Below the pieces are notes generated by a model. It saw only the letters and a program-made list of their open reading frames with translations, was not told the origin of the DNA and searched no databases. A DNA stretch of 64,000 bases, from positions 1 through 64,000 of the forward strand of contig NZ_BCQQ01000007.1 of the NCBI RefSeq assembly GCF_001552155.1. The letters run 5' to 3'. The translations under genes were made by a program, and so were the position numbers. This DNA is from Actinomadura formosensis NBRC 14204. GTDB taxonomy: Bacteria > Actinomycetota > Actinomycetes > Streptosporangiales > Streptosporangiaceae. Shown here piece by piece: positions 1 through 7,264 of this stretch (its first letter is position 1; the number at the start of each line of letters is the position of its first letter).

Positions 1-194
1 TCTCGCAGGTCTTCTTCCATGCCCGGCGGCCTGCCCCGTCCACCGGCCGGACCTCGCCGCCGCGATCATCGCGAGGTGCCGTCCCCCGTCGTGCAGGTTC
101 TGGGGGCCGTGGGCGCCCCTTCTCCATGGCGGTGCCGTTCCATGGCGGTGCCGTGCACAGCCCGGCCACGCGGGACCGCGCAGGAGGGAGAACC
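1..194. other. Left-edge intergenic region
   Basis: No gene is supported here. An ATG on the minus strand at 20 runs off the left edge (Met-Glu-Glu-Asp-Leu-Arg), but no ribosome binding site is visible ahead of it, so I do not call it. The stretch carries a perfect 16-bp tandem repeat at 123-154, listed separately, and must hold the promoter of the universal stress protein gene that starts at 195. Confidence 0.5.
123..154. repeat. Perfect 16-bp tandem repeat upstream of usp
   Basis: The unit TCCATGGCGGTGCCGT occurs twice without a gap, at 123-138 and 139-154, about 40 bases before the start codon of the universal stress protein gene. It may be a duplicated regulator site or a recent slippage duplication. 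Sequence alone does not say which. Confidence 0.8.
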
Positions 195-1025
195 ATGAAC
201 GCACCCGTCATCGCAGGCGTGGACGGATCGTCCGCGTCTCCGCGCTGCGTCGCCTGGGCGGCCGCCGAGGCGCACCTTCGGCACTGTCCGCTGGAGCTGG
301 TGCACGCCTCGACACTGCTGCACCGGGACGGCTCGCTGAGCGACGACGCCTATGAGCAGATGGAGACCGACCGCACCCGCATGCTCGACGACGCGGAGGC
401 GTACGCGCGCATGCTGCGTCCGGACGTGGAGGTACGCGCCCGCCTGCTGGACGAGGAGGCGGGCAGGACGCTGCTGGCGGAGAGCGGGAACGCCGAGCTG
501 GTCGTCGTCGGCACCCGCAGGGTGGCGGGCGCCGACGGCCGGCTCTTCGGCTCGGTGGGCCGGGAGGTGGCGGCGCGCGCCCGCTGCCCCGTGCTCGCGA
601 TCCCCGCGTCGGCCCCCGAGCCGGCCGCGATGCCGGCCGAGGTCGCCGTCGGTGTCCAGGAGCGCCATGGCGAGTCCCGGACGATCGGCTGGGCCTTCGA
701 GGAGGCGTCGTTGCGGGGCGCGCACCTGACCGCGATCCACGCCTTCGGCGCGGAGTTCGGCGCGGCCAGGCAGAAGGTCGGCCAGGACACCCTTCTCTCG
801 GAGGCCCTCGCCGGCTGGAGCCCCCGGTACCCGGACGTCCAGGTGACCAGGACCGTCTCCGACCAGCACCCGGCGCAGGCACTGGTGGCCGCGTCCGACG
901 GGGCGGCCATGGTGGTCGTGGGCGCGACGCGCCGCGGCGGCGGAAACGGACCCGCGCTGGGAAAGGTGGACCAGGCGTTGCTCGATCACGCCCTGTCCCC
1001 CGTCGCGATCGTTCCCGAGATCTGA
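195..1025 (+). CDS. Universal stress protein, two tandem Usp domains
   Basis: A cytosolic 276-aa protein of the UspA superfamily with two Usp domains (about residues 5-140 and 150-275). The first ends in a GTRR...FGSVG stretch followed by PVLAIP. The second has a VVVGATRRGGG...LGKV stretch followed by PVAIVP. Both resemble the ATP-binding loop G-2x-G-9x-G-(S/T). Tandem Usp proteins of this size are known from mycobacterial dormancy regulons (Rv2623 type), where they bind ATP and help slow growth. I chose ATG 195 because a strong AGGAGGGAG lies just before it. An in-frame ATG at 126 would add 23 unlikely residues. The neighbours (Rv2629-like, PRTase-hydrolase, CBS pair) are also dormancy-type proteins, so a role in hypoxic or energy stress is inferred. 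Confidence 0.9.
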   Translation: MNAPVIAGVDGSSASPRCVAWAAAEAHLRHCPLELVHASTLLHRDGSLSDDAYEQMETDRTRMLDDAEAYARMLRPDVEVRARLLDEEAGRTLLAESGNAELVVVGTRRVAGADGRLFGSVGREVAARARCPVLAIPASAPEPAAMPAEVAVGVQERHGESRTIGWAFEEASLRGAHLTAIHAFGAEFGAARQKVGQDTLLSEALAGWSPRYPDVQVTRTVSDQHPAQALVAASDGAAMVVVGATRRGGGNGPALGKVDQALLDHALSPVAIVPEI

Positions 1026-1058
1026 GACCCGCGGGGACACCGTTGCCCGGGGCGCGGA

Positions 1059-2195
1059 TCACGCCCCCTGCTCGGCGCTCACGGCCGCGAAGCGGCACAG
1101 CGCCCCGATCCCCTCCGCCGGCGCGTCGGGGGCGCCGGCCCGCACGACGTGGATCCCGGCGCCGGTGAGGAGGGCGCAGCGCACCGCGACGTCGATCAGC
1201 GGTCCTCGGGTGATCTCCGAGGCCCCGGCGTCGGCGAGGTCCTCGCGGTCGCGTGACACCTGGGTGGGGTGCCGGCCGAACCACGCGGTACGCCGGTCCA
1301 GGGGGTCGTCCACGACGAGAAGCGTGTACACCCGTCCCTGGGTGAGGGCGTCCAGGGTCTCCTGGACGCCCTCGACCGCGCGTCCGGACGGGCCCTTGCG
1401 CTCCTCCAGCAGATGCAGCAGGGACCGCGTCTGCTCGTCGGCGGCCCGGCGGGTCTCGGCGGCGACCTGGGCGGCGCGGTCCTTTTCGGCGCCGTCCGGG
1501 CTGCGTCCGCCGCTGACGTACCGGATGCTCACCTCGCGCCGCACCCGCTCCGGCAGGTGCTTGGTGAGGTACTGCAGGGCCCGGACGTCGCCGGCGAGCA
1601 GCAGCAGCCGGGCGTCGAGGTCCGCGACGGTGCGCACCAGCGCGTCCGCCACCCGCACCGCGTTGTGCTCCCACGAGTCCTCGGCCCGGTGCTGGTGGCG
1701 CATCTGGGACCAGCCGCCGGGCGCGTTGCGCACGATCTCGTCGTCCGTACCGTCCACCACCTGCACCAGGGCTTCCGTCGCGCCGCACGGGTACGCGGCG
1801 ACGTCCGCGCCGGTACGGTCGACGAGCGCCAGCACGTACGCGGGGCGCTCCTGCACCCACTCCAGCAGCGGCAGCACGTGCGGCAGAGCGTCGTACACCG
1901 CGAGATCGGGCCGATCCGACCCGGGCGTCTCCAGGGCGAAAAGCACCTCGCCGTGCGCGGCGAACGCAGCCAGCACCCCCGAGCCCGGCACCGACTCCGA
2001 CACCCTCCGGGTCAGGGACTCGATGGTCGCCCGGTCGGCCCCCTGCTCGGCCAGCCGCCCCGTCAGCGCCTGCCATCTCAACCAGACGTCCTCCTCCGGA
2101 GGCGCGGCCAGTTCGACGTAGACCGACGCCACCGGCCCGGCGGACGTGAACAGCCGGTGCAGGGCTTTCTTGTCAACCCCCGTGTTCGCCCTCAT
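1059..2195 (-). CDS. Rv2629-like protein, Vms1/baeRF-type release-factor-like family
   Basis: This 378-aa protein matches the mycobacterial Rv2629 type of bacterial release-factor-like proteins (Vms1/Ankzf1 peptidyl-tRNA hydrolase superfamily). The N-terminus (MRANTGVDKKALHRLF, then VASVYVEL) and the middle LLLLAGDVRALQYL segment, followed by a charged helical region with AAQVAAETRRAADEQ, are typical. The C-terminal third resembles an L7Ae/eRF1 domain 3, with a VYTLLVVDD segment. Family members may act on stalled ribosomes; in mycobacteria the gene belongs to the hypoxia regulon. The biochemical role here is inferred. It lies downstream of the PRTase-hydrolase gene on the same strand, 61 bases apart, and a possible DosR-like box sits in that gap. 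Confidence 0.75.
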   Translation of the reverse strand: MRANTGVDKKALHRLFTSAGPVASVYVELAAPPEEDVWLRWQALTGRLAEQGADRATIESLTRRVSESVPGSGVLAAFAAHGEVLFALETPGSDRPDLAVYDALPHVLPLLEWVQERPAYVLALVDRTGADVAAYPCGATEALVQVVDGTDDEIVRNAPGGWSQMRHQHRAEDSWEHNAVRVADALVRTVADLDARLLLLAGDVRALQYLTKHLPERVRREVSIRYVSGGRSPDGAEKDRAAQVAAETRRAADEQTRSLLHLLEERKGPSGRAVEGVQETLDALTQGRVYTLLVVDDPLDRRTAWFGRHPTQVSRDREDLADAGASEITRGPLIDVAVRCALLTGAGIHVVRAGAPDAPAEGIGALCRFAAVSAEQGA

Positions 2196-2230
2196 GAGCC
2201 CCCATCCTTGATATCCGACACCACCGTCCA

Positions 2231-2250
2231 GAAGAGGCGAAGGTCCCGAG
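2231..2250 (-). promoter_or_regulatory. Possible DosR/DevR-like box
   Basis: Read on the minus strand the gap before the Rv2629-like gene contains CTCGGGACCTTCGCCTCTTC. By eye 12 of 14 positions agree with the mycobacterial DosR core GGGACTTNNGNCCC. The gene set around it is dormancy-like, which raises the prior, but the second half-site is imperfect. Tentative. Confidence 0.35.
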
Positions 2251-2256
2251 CCGGGT

Positions 2257-3570
2257 TCATCGCGCCGTCACCGGGGCCAGGTGGCCGACGAACCAGTCCC
2301 GGGCGAGCTCGGCGACCTGTTCGAGCGTCCCGGGCTCCTCGAACAGGTGGGTGGCGCCCGGGACGATGGCAAGCTCGTTCTCACAGCGCATCTGCGCCTG
2401 GGCCTCGCGGTTGAGGTCGATCACCACCTCGTCACGGCCGCCCACGATGAGCAGGGTGGGCGCGGTCACGTCGGCCAGGCGGGGCGCGGCCAGGTCGGGG
2501 CGGCCCCCGCGGGAGACGACGGCGGCGACGCCGGTGGCCGGCTCGGCGGCGGCCCACAGCGCGGCGCCGGCCCCGGTGCTCGCGCCGAAGTAGCCGATGC
2601 GCAGTTCCCGCGCCTCCGGCCGGCCCCGCAGCCAGCCGGTGACCTCGACCAGGCGGCGGGCCAGCAGGCCGATGTCGAAGACCTTGCCGCGGTCGTACTC
2701 CTCATCGGGGGTGAGCAGGTCGAACAGGAGCGTCCCGAGCCCGGCCTGGTTCAGCACGGTGGCCACGAAACGGTTGCGGGGGCTGTGCCGGCTGCTGCCG
2801 CTGCCGTGGGCGAAGATGACGATCCCGCGGGCGTTCTCCGGCACCGTGAGGTGACCGGCCAGCCGCACCGGCCCGGCCTGGACCGCGACCTCCGCTCCCT
2901 GCACGGGGTCGGGCCGGTCGGCCGGCACGTGTTCGGCCTGCGCGGCGGCCCGCTCCAGAATGGCCACGACCTCGTCGTCAGAGGTCTGGGAGAAGTCGGT
3001 GTAGAACTGGCCGATCGAGAAGAACGGCGCGGGCGTCTGCGGGCAGACGAGTTCGTCGGCGTCCCCCGCCAGCCTGGAGGTCCAGTCCGGAGGTGCCACG
3101 GGCACCGCGAGCACCACCCGTGCCGCCCCGTGGGCACGGGCGACATGACAGGCCGCACGGGCGGTCGATCCGGTGGCGATACCGTCATCGACCACGACGA
3201 CCGTCCGGCCCTGCAACGGCACCCGGGGGCGCTCGCCGCGGAAGCGCAGCGCACGGCGTTCCAGCTCGGCCCGTTCGCGCTCCTCCACCACGGCGAGCTC
3301 GCCCGGGGAGAGGTCCGCCATGGCGACGATCTCCTCGTTGATCACCCGGACCCCGTCCTCACCGATGGCGCCCATTCCCAGCTCCGGCTGCCACGGCACG
3401 CCCAGCTTCCGCACGACGATGACGTCCAGGGGCGCGTCCAGCGTCCGGGCCACCTCGTAGGCGACGGGAACGCCTCCTCGCGGCAGGCCGACCACGACCA
3501 CGTCCTCGCCGCGCAGGTGCCGTAGCGACTCCCCCAGACGCCGGCCCGCGTCGATGCGATCCACGAACAT
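2257..3570 (-). CDS. Phosphoribosyltransferase / dienelactone-hydrolase-type fusion protein
   Basis: A 437-aa two-domain protein. Residues 1-215 are a type I phosphoribosyltransferase domain with the PRPP loop VVVVDDGIATG at 124-134. Residues about 220-430 are an alpha/beta hydrolase with an FAHGSGSS oxyanion region, nucleophile elbow GASTGA (serine rather than the cysteine usual in true dienelactone hydrolases), GGRDEVV for the acid and GATHLF for the histidine. The same fusion is known from the M. tuberculosis hypoxia regulon (Rv0571c type). Its substrate is not known. It precedes the Rv2629-like gene on the same strand and is divergent from the CBS gene at 3747. Confidence 0.85.
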   Translation of the reverse strand: MFVDRIDAGRRLGESLRHLRGEDVVVVGLPRGGVPVAYEVARTLDAPLDVIVVRKLGVPWQPELGMGAIGEDGVRVINEEIVAMADLSPGELAVVEERERAELERRALRFRGERPRVPLQGRTVVVVDDGIATGSTARAACHVARAHGAARVVLAVPVAPPDWTSRLAGDADELVCPQTPAPFFSIGQFYTDFSQTSDDEVVAILERAAAQAEHVPADRPDPVQGAEVAVQAGPVRLAGHLTVPENARGIVIFAHGSGSSRHSPRNRFVATVLNQAGLGTLLFDLLTPDEEYDRGKVFDIGLLARRLVEVTGWLRGRPEARELRIGYFGASTGAGAALWAAAEPATGVAAVVSRGGRPDLAAPRLADVTAPTLLIVGGRDEVVIDLNREAQAQMRCENELAIVPGATHLFEEPGTLEQVAELARDWFVGHLAPVTAR

Positions 3571-3746
3571 CGTTTCCCTCCCTCGCCTTCTGGATCCGCC
3601 GGGAAATCACCGCCGTCGGCTAGGGGGAATGGTCCCCACACTCGTAGCCGCCACACCCCGAGCGCCGACTTGCGGGTCAACAGCGTCCGGGGACGTTTCG
3701 CACCCGCCCCTGGGAGAAGGAAGCAGGCGAAGGGGGGATATCAACC

Positions 3747-4169
3747 ATGACCACCGCACGTGAAGTCATGCACTCTGGTGTCGAATGCGTGAACACCGGC
3801 GAGACCCTCGCCACGATCGCCCAGCGGATGGCCGAGATGGACGTCGGCGCGATGCCCGTCTGCGGTGACGACAACCGGCTGAAGGGGATCATCACCGACC
3901 GCGACATCGTGGTGAAGGCCATCGCCAAGGGCAAGAACCCGTCCGAAGTCAGGGCCTCGGATCTCATCGGCGAGACCCCGGTGTGGGTGGAGCCCGGCAC
4001 CGATGTCGACGAGGTACTGCACCACATGGTCGAGCACCGGATCCGCCGCCTGCCCGTGATGGAGAACGAGGAGCTCATCGGCATCATCAGCCAGGCCGAC
4101 CTGGCGGCCAAGCTGCCCGAGGAGAAGGTCGGCGTACTGGTCGAGGCCATCTCCAGCACGTCGCACTGA
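3747..4169 (+). CDS. CBS-domain pair protein, Hrp1-like
   Basis: A soluble 140-aa protein made of two CBS domains (about residues 8-60 and 73-125). It has the characteristic AREVMHSGVECV start, DVGAMPVCGDD and RDIVVKAIAKG in the first domain and RIRRLPVMENEELIGIISQADL in the second. CBS pairs bind adenine nucleotides or SAM and report energy state. Single-pair proteins of this length resemble mycobacterial hypoxic response protein 1. The start has GAAGGAAGCAGGCGAAGGGG just upstream. A 13-bp terminator follows at 4218. Its neighbours support a stress or dormancy role, which remains inference. Confidence 0.88.
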   Translation: MTTAREVMHSGVECVNTGETLATIAQRMAEMDVGAMPVCGDDNRLKGIITDRDIVVKAIAKGKNPSEVRASDLIGETPVWVEPGTDVDEVLHHMVEHRIRRLPVMENEELIGIISQADLAAKLPEEKVGVLVEAISSTSH

Positions 4170-4217
4170 CACACCGAGGTGCGGCGGGCATGCCCCGCAC
4201 GCACATCCGTGCACACA

Positions 4218-4249
4218 AGGCCCGGGCCGTCAGACCACGGCCCGGGCCT
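4218..4249. terminator. Bidirectional terminator hairpin between convergent genes
   Basis: A perfect 13-bp inverted repeat, AGGCCCGGGCCGT / ACGGCCCGGGCCT, with a 6-base loop. It lies between the convergent CBS gene and TetR gene. There is no strong U-run, as is common in actinomycetes. Confidence 0.75.
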
Positions 4250-4318
4250 CAGCGCGACGCCGCCGGGGTGGGCGCCCGGGACCGCTGCCCGATCTGAAGG
4301 CCGCCCGGCTCCAGGGCG

Positions 4319-4924
4319 TCACCCGCGCGCCGGGGTGTCCGGTCGCAGCCCGGCCAGCGTGGTCCGGACAAGGCGGCCGATCGCCACCGGGTCGTGCAGC
4401 CCTCTGGCCGCGCCCAGGGCGTGCAGGCAGTAGCGGGTCAGCTCGTCGGCCGGGACGTCTTCGCGTACGGCTCCGGCGGCGACCGCGTCCGCCATCAACT
4501 CCTGGACGAACTCGCGCAGATGCCGGTGGGCCGCGGCGACGTGCTCACCGCTGTGCATCATGACGGCGAGGCCGTCGTCATGCCCTCCCTTGCCCGCGAT
4601 CGCCTCCGCGTAGGCCGTCAGCACCGCCTCCAGCCGCCGCGCGGAGCCCCGGGTCTCGTCCCGGACGCGGTGCAGGTGTTTCAGGTGCTCGTCGATCTGG
4701 CGTTCGTGCCAGGCCCGCAGCATGGACTCGACGTCGGGAAAGTACTTGTAGAGCGTCGCGCGCCCGATACCGGCGTCCTTGGCGATCTGCGACATCGTCA
4801 CGCCGGTCACTCCATGCCGGGCGACCAGGGCGGCGGTGGCGTCCAGGGCGGCGTCCCGGACGGCGTCGCGGTGCGCGGCGATCGTCTCGCTCCAGAGTCT
4901 CGGCACGTCTCCGATGATACGCAT
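4319..4924 (-). CDS. TetR/AcrR-family transcriptional regulator
   Basis: A 201-aa repressor-type protein. The N-terminal helix-turn-helix (about residues 20-66) has ALDATAALVARHGVTGVTMSQIAKDAGIGRATLYKYFPDVESML, a textbook TetR DNA-binding domain (shown here in parts: VTMSQIAKDAGIGRATLYKY). The C-terminal ligand domain is not assignable to a substrate. It is divergent from the SAM methyltransferase gene at 5017, with 92 bases between them that include a comparatively AT-rich stretch (about 4945-4975). Regulation of the methyltransferase and the following membrane protein is therefore likely. Confidence 0.88.
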   Translation of the reverse strand: MRIIGDVPRLWSETIAAHRDAVRDAALDATAALVARHGVTGVTMSQIAKDAGIGRATLYKYFPDVESMLRAWHERQIDEHLKHLHRVRDETRGSARRLEAVLTAYAEAIAGKGGHDDGLAVMMHSGEHVAAAHRHLREFVQELMADAVAAGAVREDVPADELTRYCLHALGAARGLHDPVAIGRLVRTTLAGLRPDTPARG

Positions 4925-5016
4925 CGCCCGGCTAGAGACAGTTGATTTGAGTGCGACACTATGTATTGTAAAAGGAGGCGGGTGAGCCCGCGACGCCTGA
5001 CGGAAGAGAGAGCCTC

Positions 5017-5628
5017 ATGACGGATACGTCCGCCGCAGCGCACCCCCACAGCCGGTCCTGCGACCCTTACCTCGGGTGTCCGCCGTGGGAGATCGGCGCT
5101 CCCCAGCCCGCGATGCTCGCCCTCGCCGAGAACGGCGAACTTCACGGGCGCGTGCTGGACGTGGGCTGCGGGACCGGGGAGCACACGCTGATCGCCGCCG
5201 CCTCCGGCCTGGACGCCACCGGGATCGACACGTCCGCCAGAGCCCTCCGGACGGCCGAGGAGAAGGCCCGCGAGCGAGGTCTCACGGCCCGCTTCGTCCG
5301 CCATGACGCGCTGCGCCTGGCAGAGCTCGGCGAGACCTTCGACACCGCTCTGGACTCGCTGTTCCTGCACGGCCTCACCGCCGCGGACCGTGCCGTCTAT
5401 GTGGACGGCCTGCACACGGTGGTGCGGCCGGGAGGACGGCTGTTCGTCCTCTGCTACAGCGACCGGCACACCGGCGAACCGGACGTGCCGCACAAGCTGT
5501 CCCGGGACGAACTCGAATCCTGCTTCACCGACGGATGGGTCGTGGAGTCGGTAGAGGCCACCGTGTGCAGGTCCAACGTTCACGCCGGCGGCATCGCCGC
5601 CTGGCTGGCCACCTGCCGCCGCACCTGA
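5017..5628 (+). CDS. Class I SAM-dependent methyltransferase
   Basis: A 203-aa soluble protein of the Rossmann methyltransferase fold. Motif I is VLDVGCGTGEH (residues about 46-56), motif II acidic residue is in ATGIDTS, and post-motif regions are FVRHDALRL and VVRPGGRLFVLCYSD. The N-terminal CDPYLGCPPWEIGAPQPAM resembles thiopurine or small-molecule methyltransferases, in which a PWE/W-P element contacts the substrate. The substrate is unknown. A GGAAGAGAGAG stretch precedes ATG 5017. It is divergent from a TetR gene and followed by the DUF2218 gene 58 bases downstream, so the two may be co-transcribed. Confidence 0.85.
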   Translation: MTDTSAAAHPHSRSCDPYLGCPPWEIGAPQPAMLALAENGELHGRVLDVGCGTGEHTLIAAASGLDATGIDTSARALRTAEEKARERGLTARFVRHDALRLAELGETFDTALDSLFLHGLTAADRAVYVDGLHTVVRPGGRLFVLCYSDRHTGEPDVPHKLSRDELESCFTDGWVVESVEATVCRSNVHAGGIAAWLATCRRT

Positions 5629-5686
5629 GAGACGGCCTCAGCCCGCTCGCCGTCCCGACCTTCTCTCCCGCACCAAAGGACCTGGC

Positions 5687-6355
5687 ATGCTGACCTCGGA
5701 AGTCGCCCTCCGGATAGCGCGGCCGAGCCGTTACCTGGCGCAAATGTGCCGGCACGCCGCCGCCATGGGCGAGATGGGCGGGGGCGGTCACCGGCCCCAC
5801 GCCCACGCCGCCACCACCGCCCTCGCCCGCGGCGACCTGCGCGTCCAGGCCGAACATTCCGGCACCCACGGCGTCGTCACCTTCGACCCGTGGGGCCGGG
5901 CCATCCTGGACGCGACCGACGACACCCTCACCGTGCGCGTGGAGGCCGCCGACGAAGACGCCCTTCAGCAGATCCAGGACATCGTCACCAAAGATCTCGA
6001 ACGGTTCGGCCGCCGCCGGCGGATATCCGTCACCTGGCCGCCGCCCGCGGCGCCGGGTGGTGACCCCGCACCCGCGAAACCGCCGCCCGGCTCGGGGCTC
6101 CCGCCCCGCCGCGGCCGCCGCTCCGTCATCGTGCTCACGCCGCTCATCGCCGCGGCCGTCGCCGTCCACCTCGGACTGGGCGGGGCGTTCTTGGCCGGAT
6201 GGCACTGGACCGGCCTGACGATCGAGATCGTCGTGCTCATGGTCGCGGCGAAGATCCTCCTGGTCACGCTCGGCCGCCGCGTCCTCCGCCGCACGCACAT
6301 CCCTCATCGGGGCGCTCTCCGCCACCTCCGGGCGGGAGGCCACCGGCCCGGTTAG
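5687..6355 (+). CDS. DUF2218 protein with C-terminal membrane segments
   Basis: A 222-aa protein. Residues 1-110 match the DUF2218 family: SEVALRIARPSRYLAQMCRHA, a histidine-rich GGGGHRPHAHA loop, and DDTLTVRVEAADEDALQQIQDI ending in VTW. After a proline-rich linker, two hydrophobic segments follow (about 146-166 and 172-190), so the protein is probably membrane-anchored. Most DUF2218 proteins are about 100 aa and soluble, so the membrane extension is unusual. Function is unknown; the histidines suggest metal or haem interaction, but this is speculation. It ends just before a terminator at 6391. Confidence 0.7.
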   Translation: MLTSEVALRIARPSRYLAQMCRHAAAMGEMGGGGHRPHAHAATTALARGDLRVQAEHSGTHGVVTFDPWGRAILDATDDTLTVRVEAADEDALQQIQDIVTKDLERFGRRRRISVTWPPPAAPGGDPAPAKPPPGSGLPPRRGRRSVIVLTPLIAAAVAVHLGLGGAFLAGWHWTGLTIEIVVLMVAAKILLVTLGRRVLRRTHIPHRGALRHLRAGGHRPG

Positions 6356-6390
6356 GCCGCTCCTCATCGGCCGGTGGCCGACACGAGCAG

Positions 6391-6419
6391 AAGCGGGCGG
6401 GGGTCTACCCCGCCCGCTT
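6391..6419. terminator. Bidirectional terminator hairpin
   Basis: A perfect 12-bp stem, AAGCGGGCGGGG / CCCCGCCCGCTT, with a 5-base loop. It lies between the convergent DUF2218 gene and DUF305 gene. Confidence 0.75.
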
Positions 6420-6427
6420 CGGACGCC

Positions 6428-6721
6428 CTACATCTTCTTCAGCATGTCCCGCATCTTCGCGATCTCGGCGGACTGCGAGGAGATGATGCCGTCGGCCATC
6501 TGCTTGGCCTCCGGAGACTGGCCGGACGCCTGCTCGGTCCTGCCCATCGCCACGGCCCCCTCGTGATGCTCGATCATCATCTCCAGGAACGCCTTGTCGA
6601 AGGCCCGCCCGTCGGCGTCCTCCAGTTCCTTCATCTCCTTCTCGCTCATCATGCCGTCGCCGCAGGCCGCCAGGGCGATCGCCAGGGCCGGAACGGCGAC
6701 GAGCGCAAGTACGCGCTTCAT
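6428..6721 (-). CDS. DUF305 lipoprotein (ferritin-like helical family)
   Basis: A 97-aa protein beginning MKRVLALVAVPALAIALAAC, a lipoprotein signal peptide with the lipobox cysteine at residue 20. The mature part has the DUF305 signature FLEMMIEHHEGAVAMGRTE and a methionine/histidine-rich helical body. DUF305 proteins are small helical extracytoplasmic proteins, often near copper-handling genes; metal binding is plausible but unproven. I chose ATG 6721 because it directly precedes the signal peptide and has GAAAGG upstream. A DUF6153 gene lies upstream on the same strand, a recurrent pairing in actinomycetes as far as I recall. Confidence 0.88.
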   Translation of the reverse strand: MKRVLALVAVPALAIALAACGDGMMSEKEMKELEDADGRAFDKAFLEMMIEHHEGAVAMGRTEQASGQSPEAKQMADGIISSQSAEIAKMRDMLKKM

Positions 6722-6764
6722 GATGGTTGAAGCCTTTCGTGTCGGGTTCTGTGGACTGACCGGT

Positions 6765-6786
6765 CGCCGGCGCCGAGGCGCCGGCG
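6765..6786 (-). terminator. Hairpin between DUF6153 and DUF305 genes
   Basis: A 10-bp GC-only stem, CGCCGGCGCC / GGCGCCGGCG, separated by two bases. It follows the DUF6153 stop and precedes the DUF305 start. It could attenuate read-through between the two same-strand genes. Confidence 0.4.
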
Positions 6787-6792
6787 GGCCCG

Positions 6793-7215
6793 TCACAGCC
6801 TCAACACGCTCAGTTCGTGCAGGGCCGGCCTGGGCGGCGGCCTGCCGGCGACCAGAAGCCGCCCCATGGCGAGCAGCCGCGCCACCGTGGCCGGCGCCCT
6901 CCGCCGGTACAGGGCGATGACGGCCCCGAAGAGCGAGAGCGCCGTCAGCATCGCCAGGCAGACCTGTCCGCCCGGATGATCCCGCTGGTGATCGGCGGGT
7001 TGCCGCCCACCGCCGGAGTGGTGATGCGCGGACGCCTCCGGCATCGGCCGGGCAGCGCTCATGGACGTCATCGGGACGCCGGTCATGTCGGCCGGGTCCG
7101 GCGATGCCTGGAAGCCGTGCATCGCGAGGACGCCGAAGAACAGGACCAGGCCGAACAGCGGGGTGGGGGCGCGTCCGCGCCCCCACCGCTCCGGTCGCGT
7201 CCTCAGCCGTCCCAC
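6793..7215 (-). CDS. DUF6153 family membrane protein
   Basis: A 140-aa protein with two hydrophobic segments (about 20-36, LFGLVLFFGVLAMHG, and 85-104, CLAMLTALSLFGAVIALY), separated by a His/Met-rich loop (ASAHHHSGGG, MTGVPMTSM). This layout matches the DUF6153 family, small actinobacterial membrane proteins of unknown function. The His/Met loop would face outside and could bind a metal. It lies directly upstream of the DUF305 lipoprotein gene on the same strand, suggesting a common envelope role. Confidence 0.75.
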   Translation of the reverse strand: MGRLRTRPERWGRGRAPTPLFGLVLFFGVLAMHGFQASPDPADMTGVPMTSMSAARPMPEASAHHHSGGGRQPADHQRDHPGGQVCLAMLTALSLFGAVIALYRRRAPATVARLLAMGRLLVAGRPPPRPALHELSVLRL

Positions 7216-7264
7216 TCGCCGCTCCGCGGTGGTGTCCGCACGGTGGGAGGCAGGAGGCGCATGG

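Noticed and set aside
1..20. Minus-strand ATG running off the left edge
   Set aside because: Only six codons are visible and no ribosome binding site precedes it.
208..2076. Long minus-strand open frame across the stress protein and Rv2629-like genes
   Set aside because: Its translation is Arg/Gly/Ala/Pro-rich low complexity, typical of antisense frames in GC-rich DNA; the other two genes have recognisable families.
4925..5016. Possible TetR operator around ACACTATGTATTGT
   Set aside because: Arms are not complementary beyond three bases; only the AT-richness supports it.
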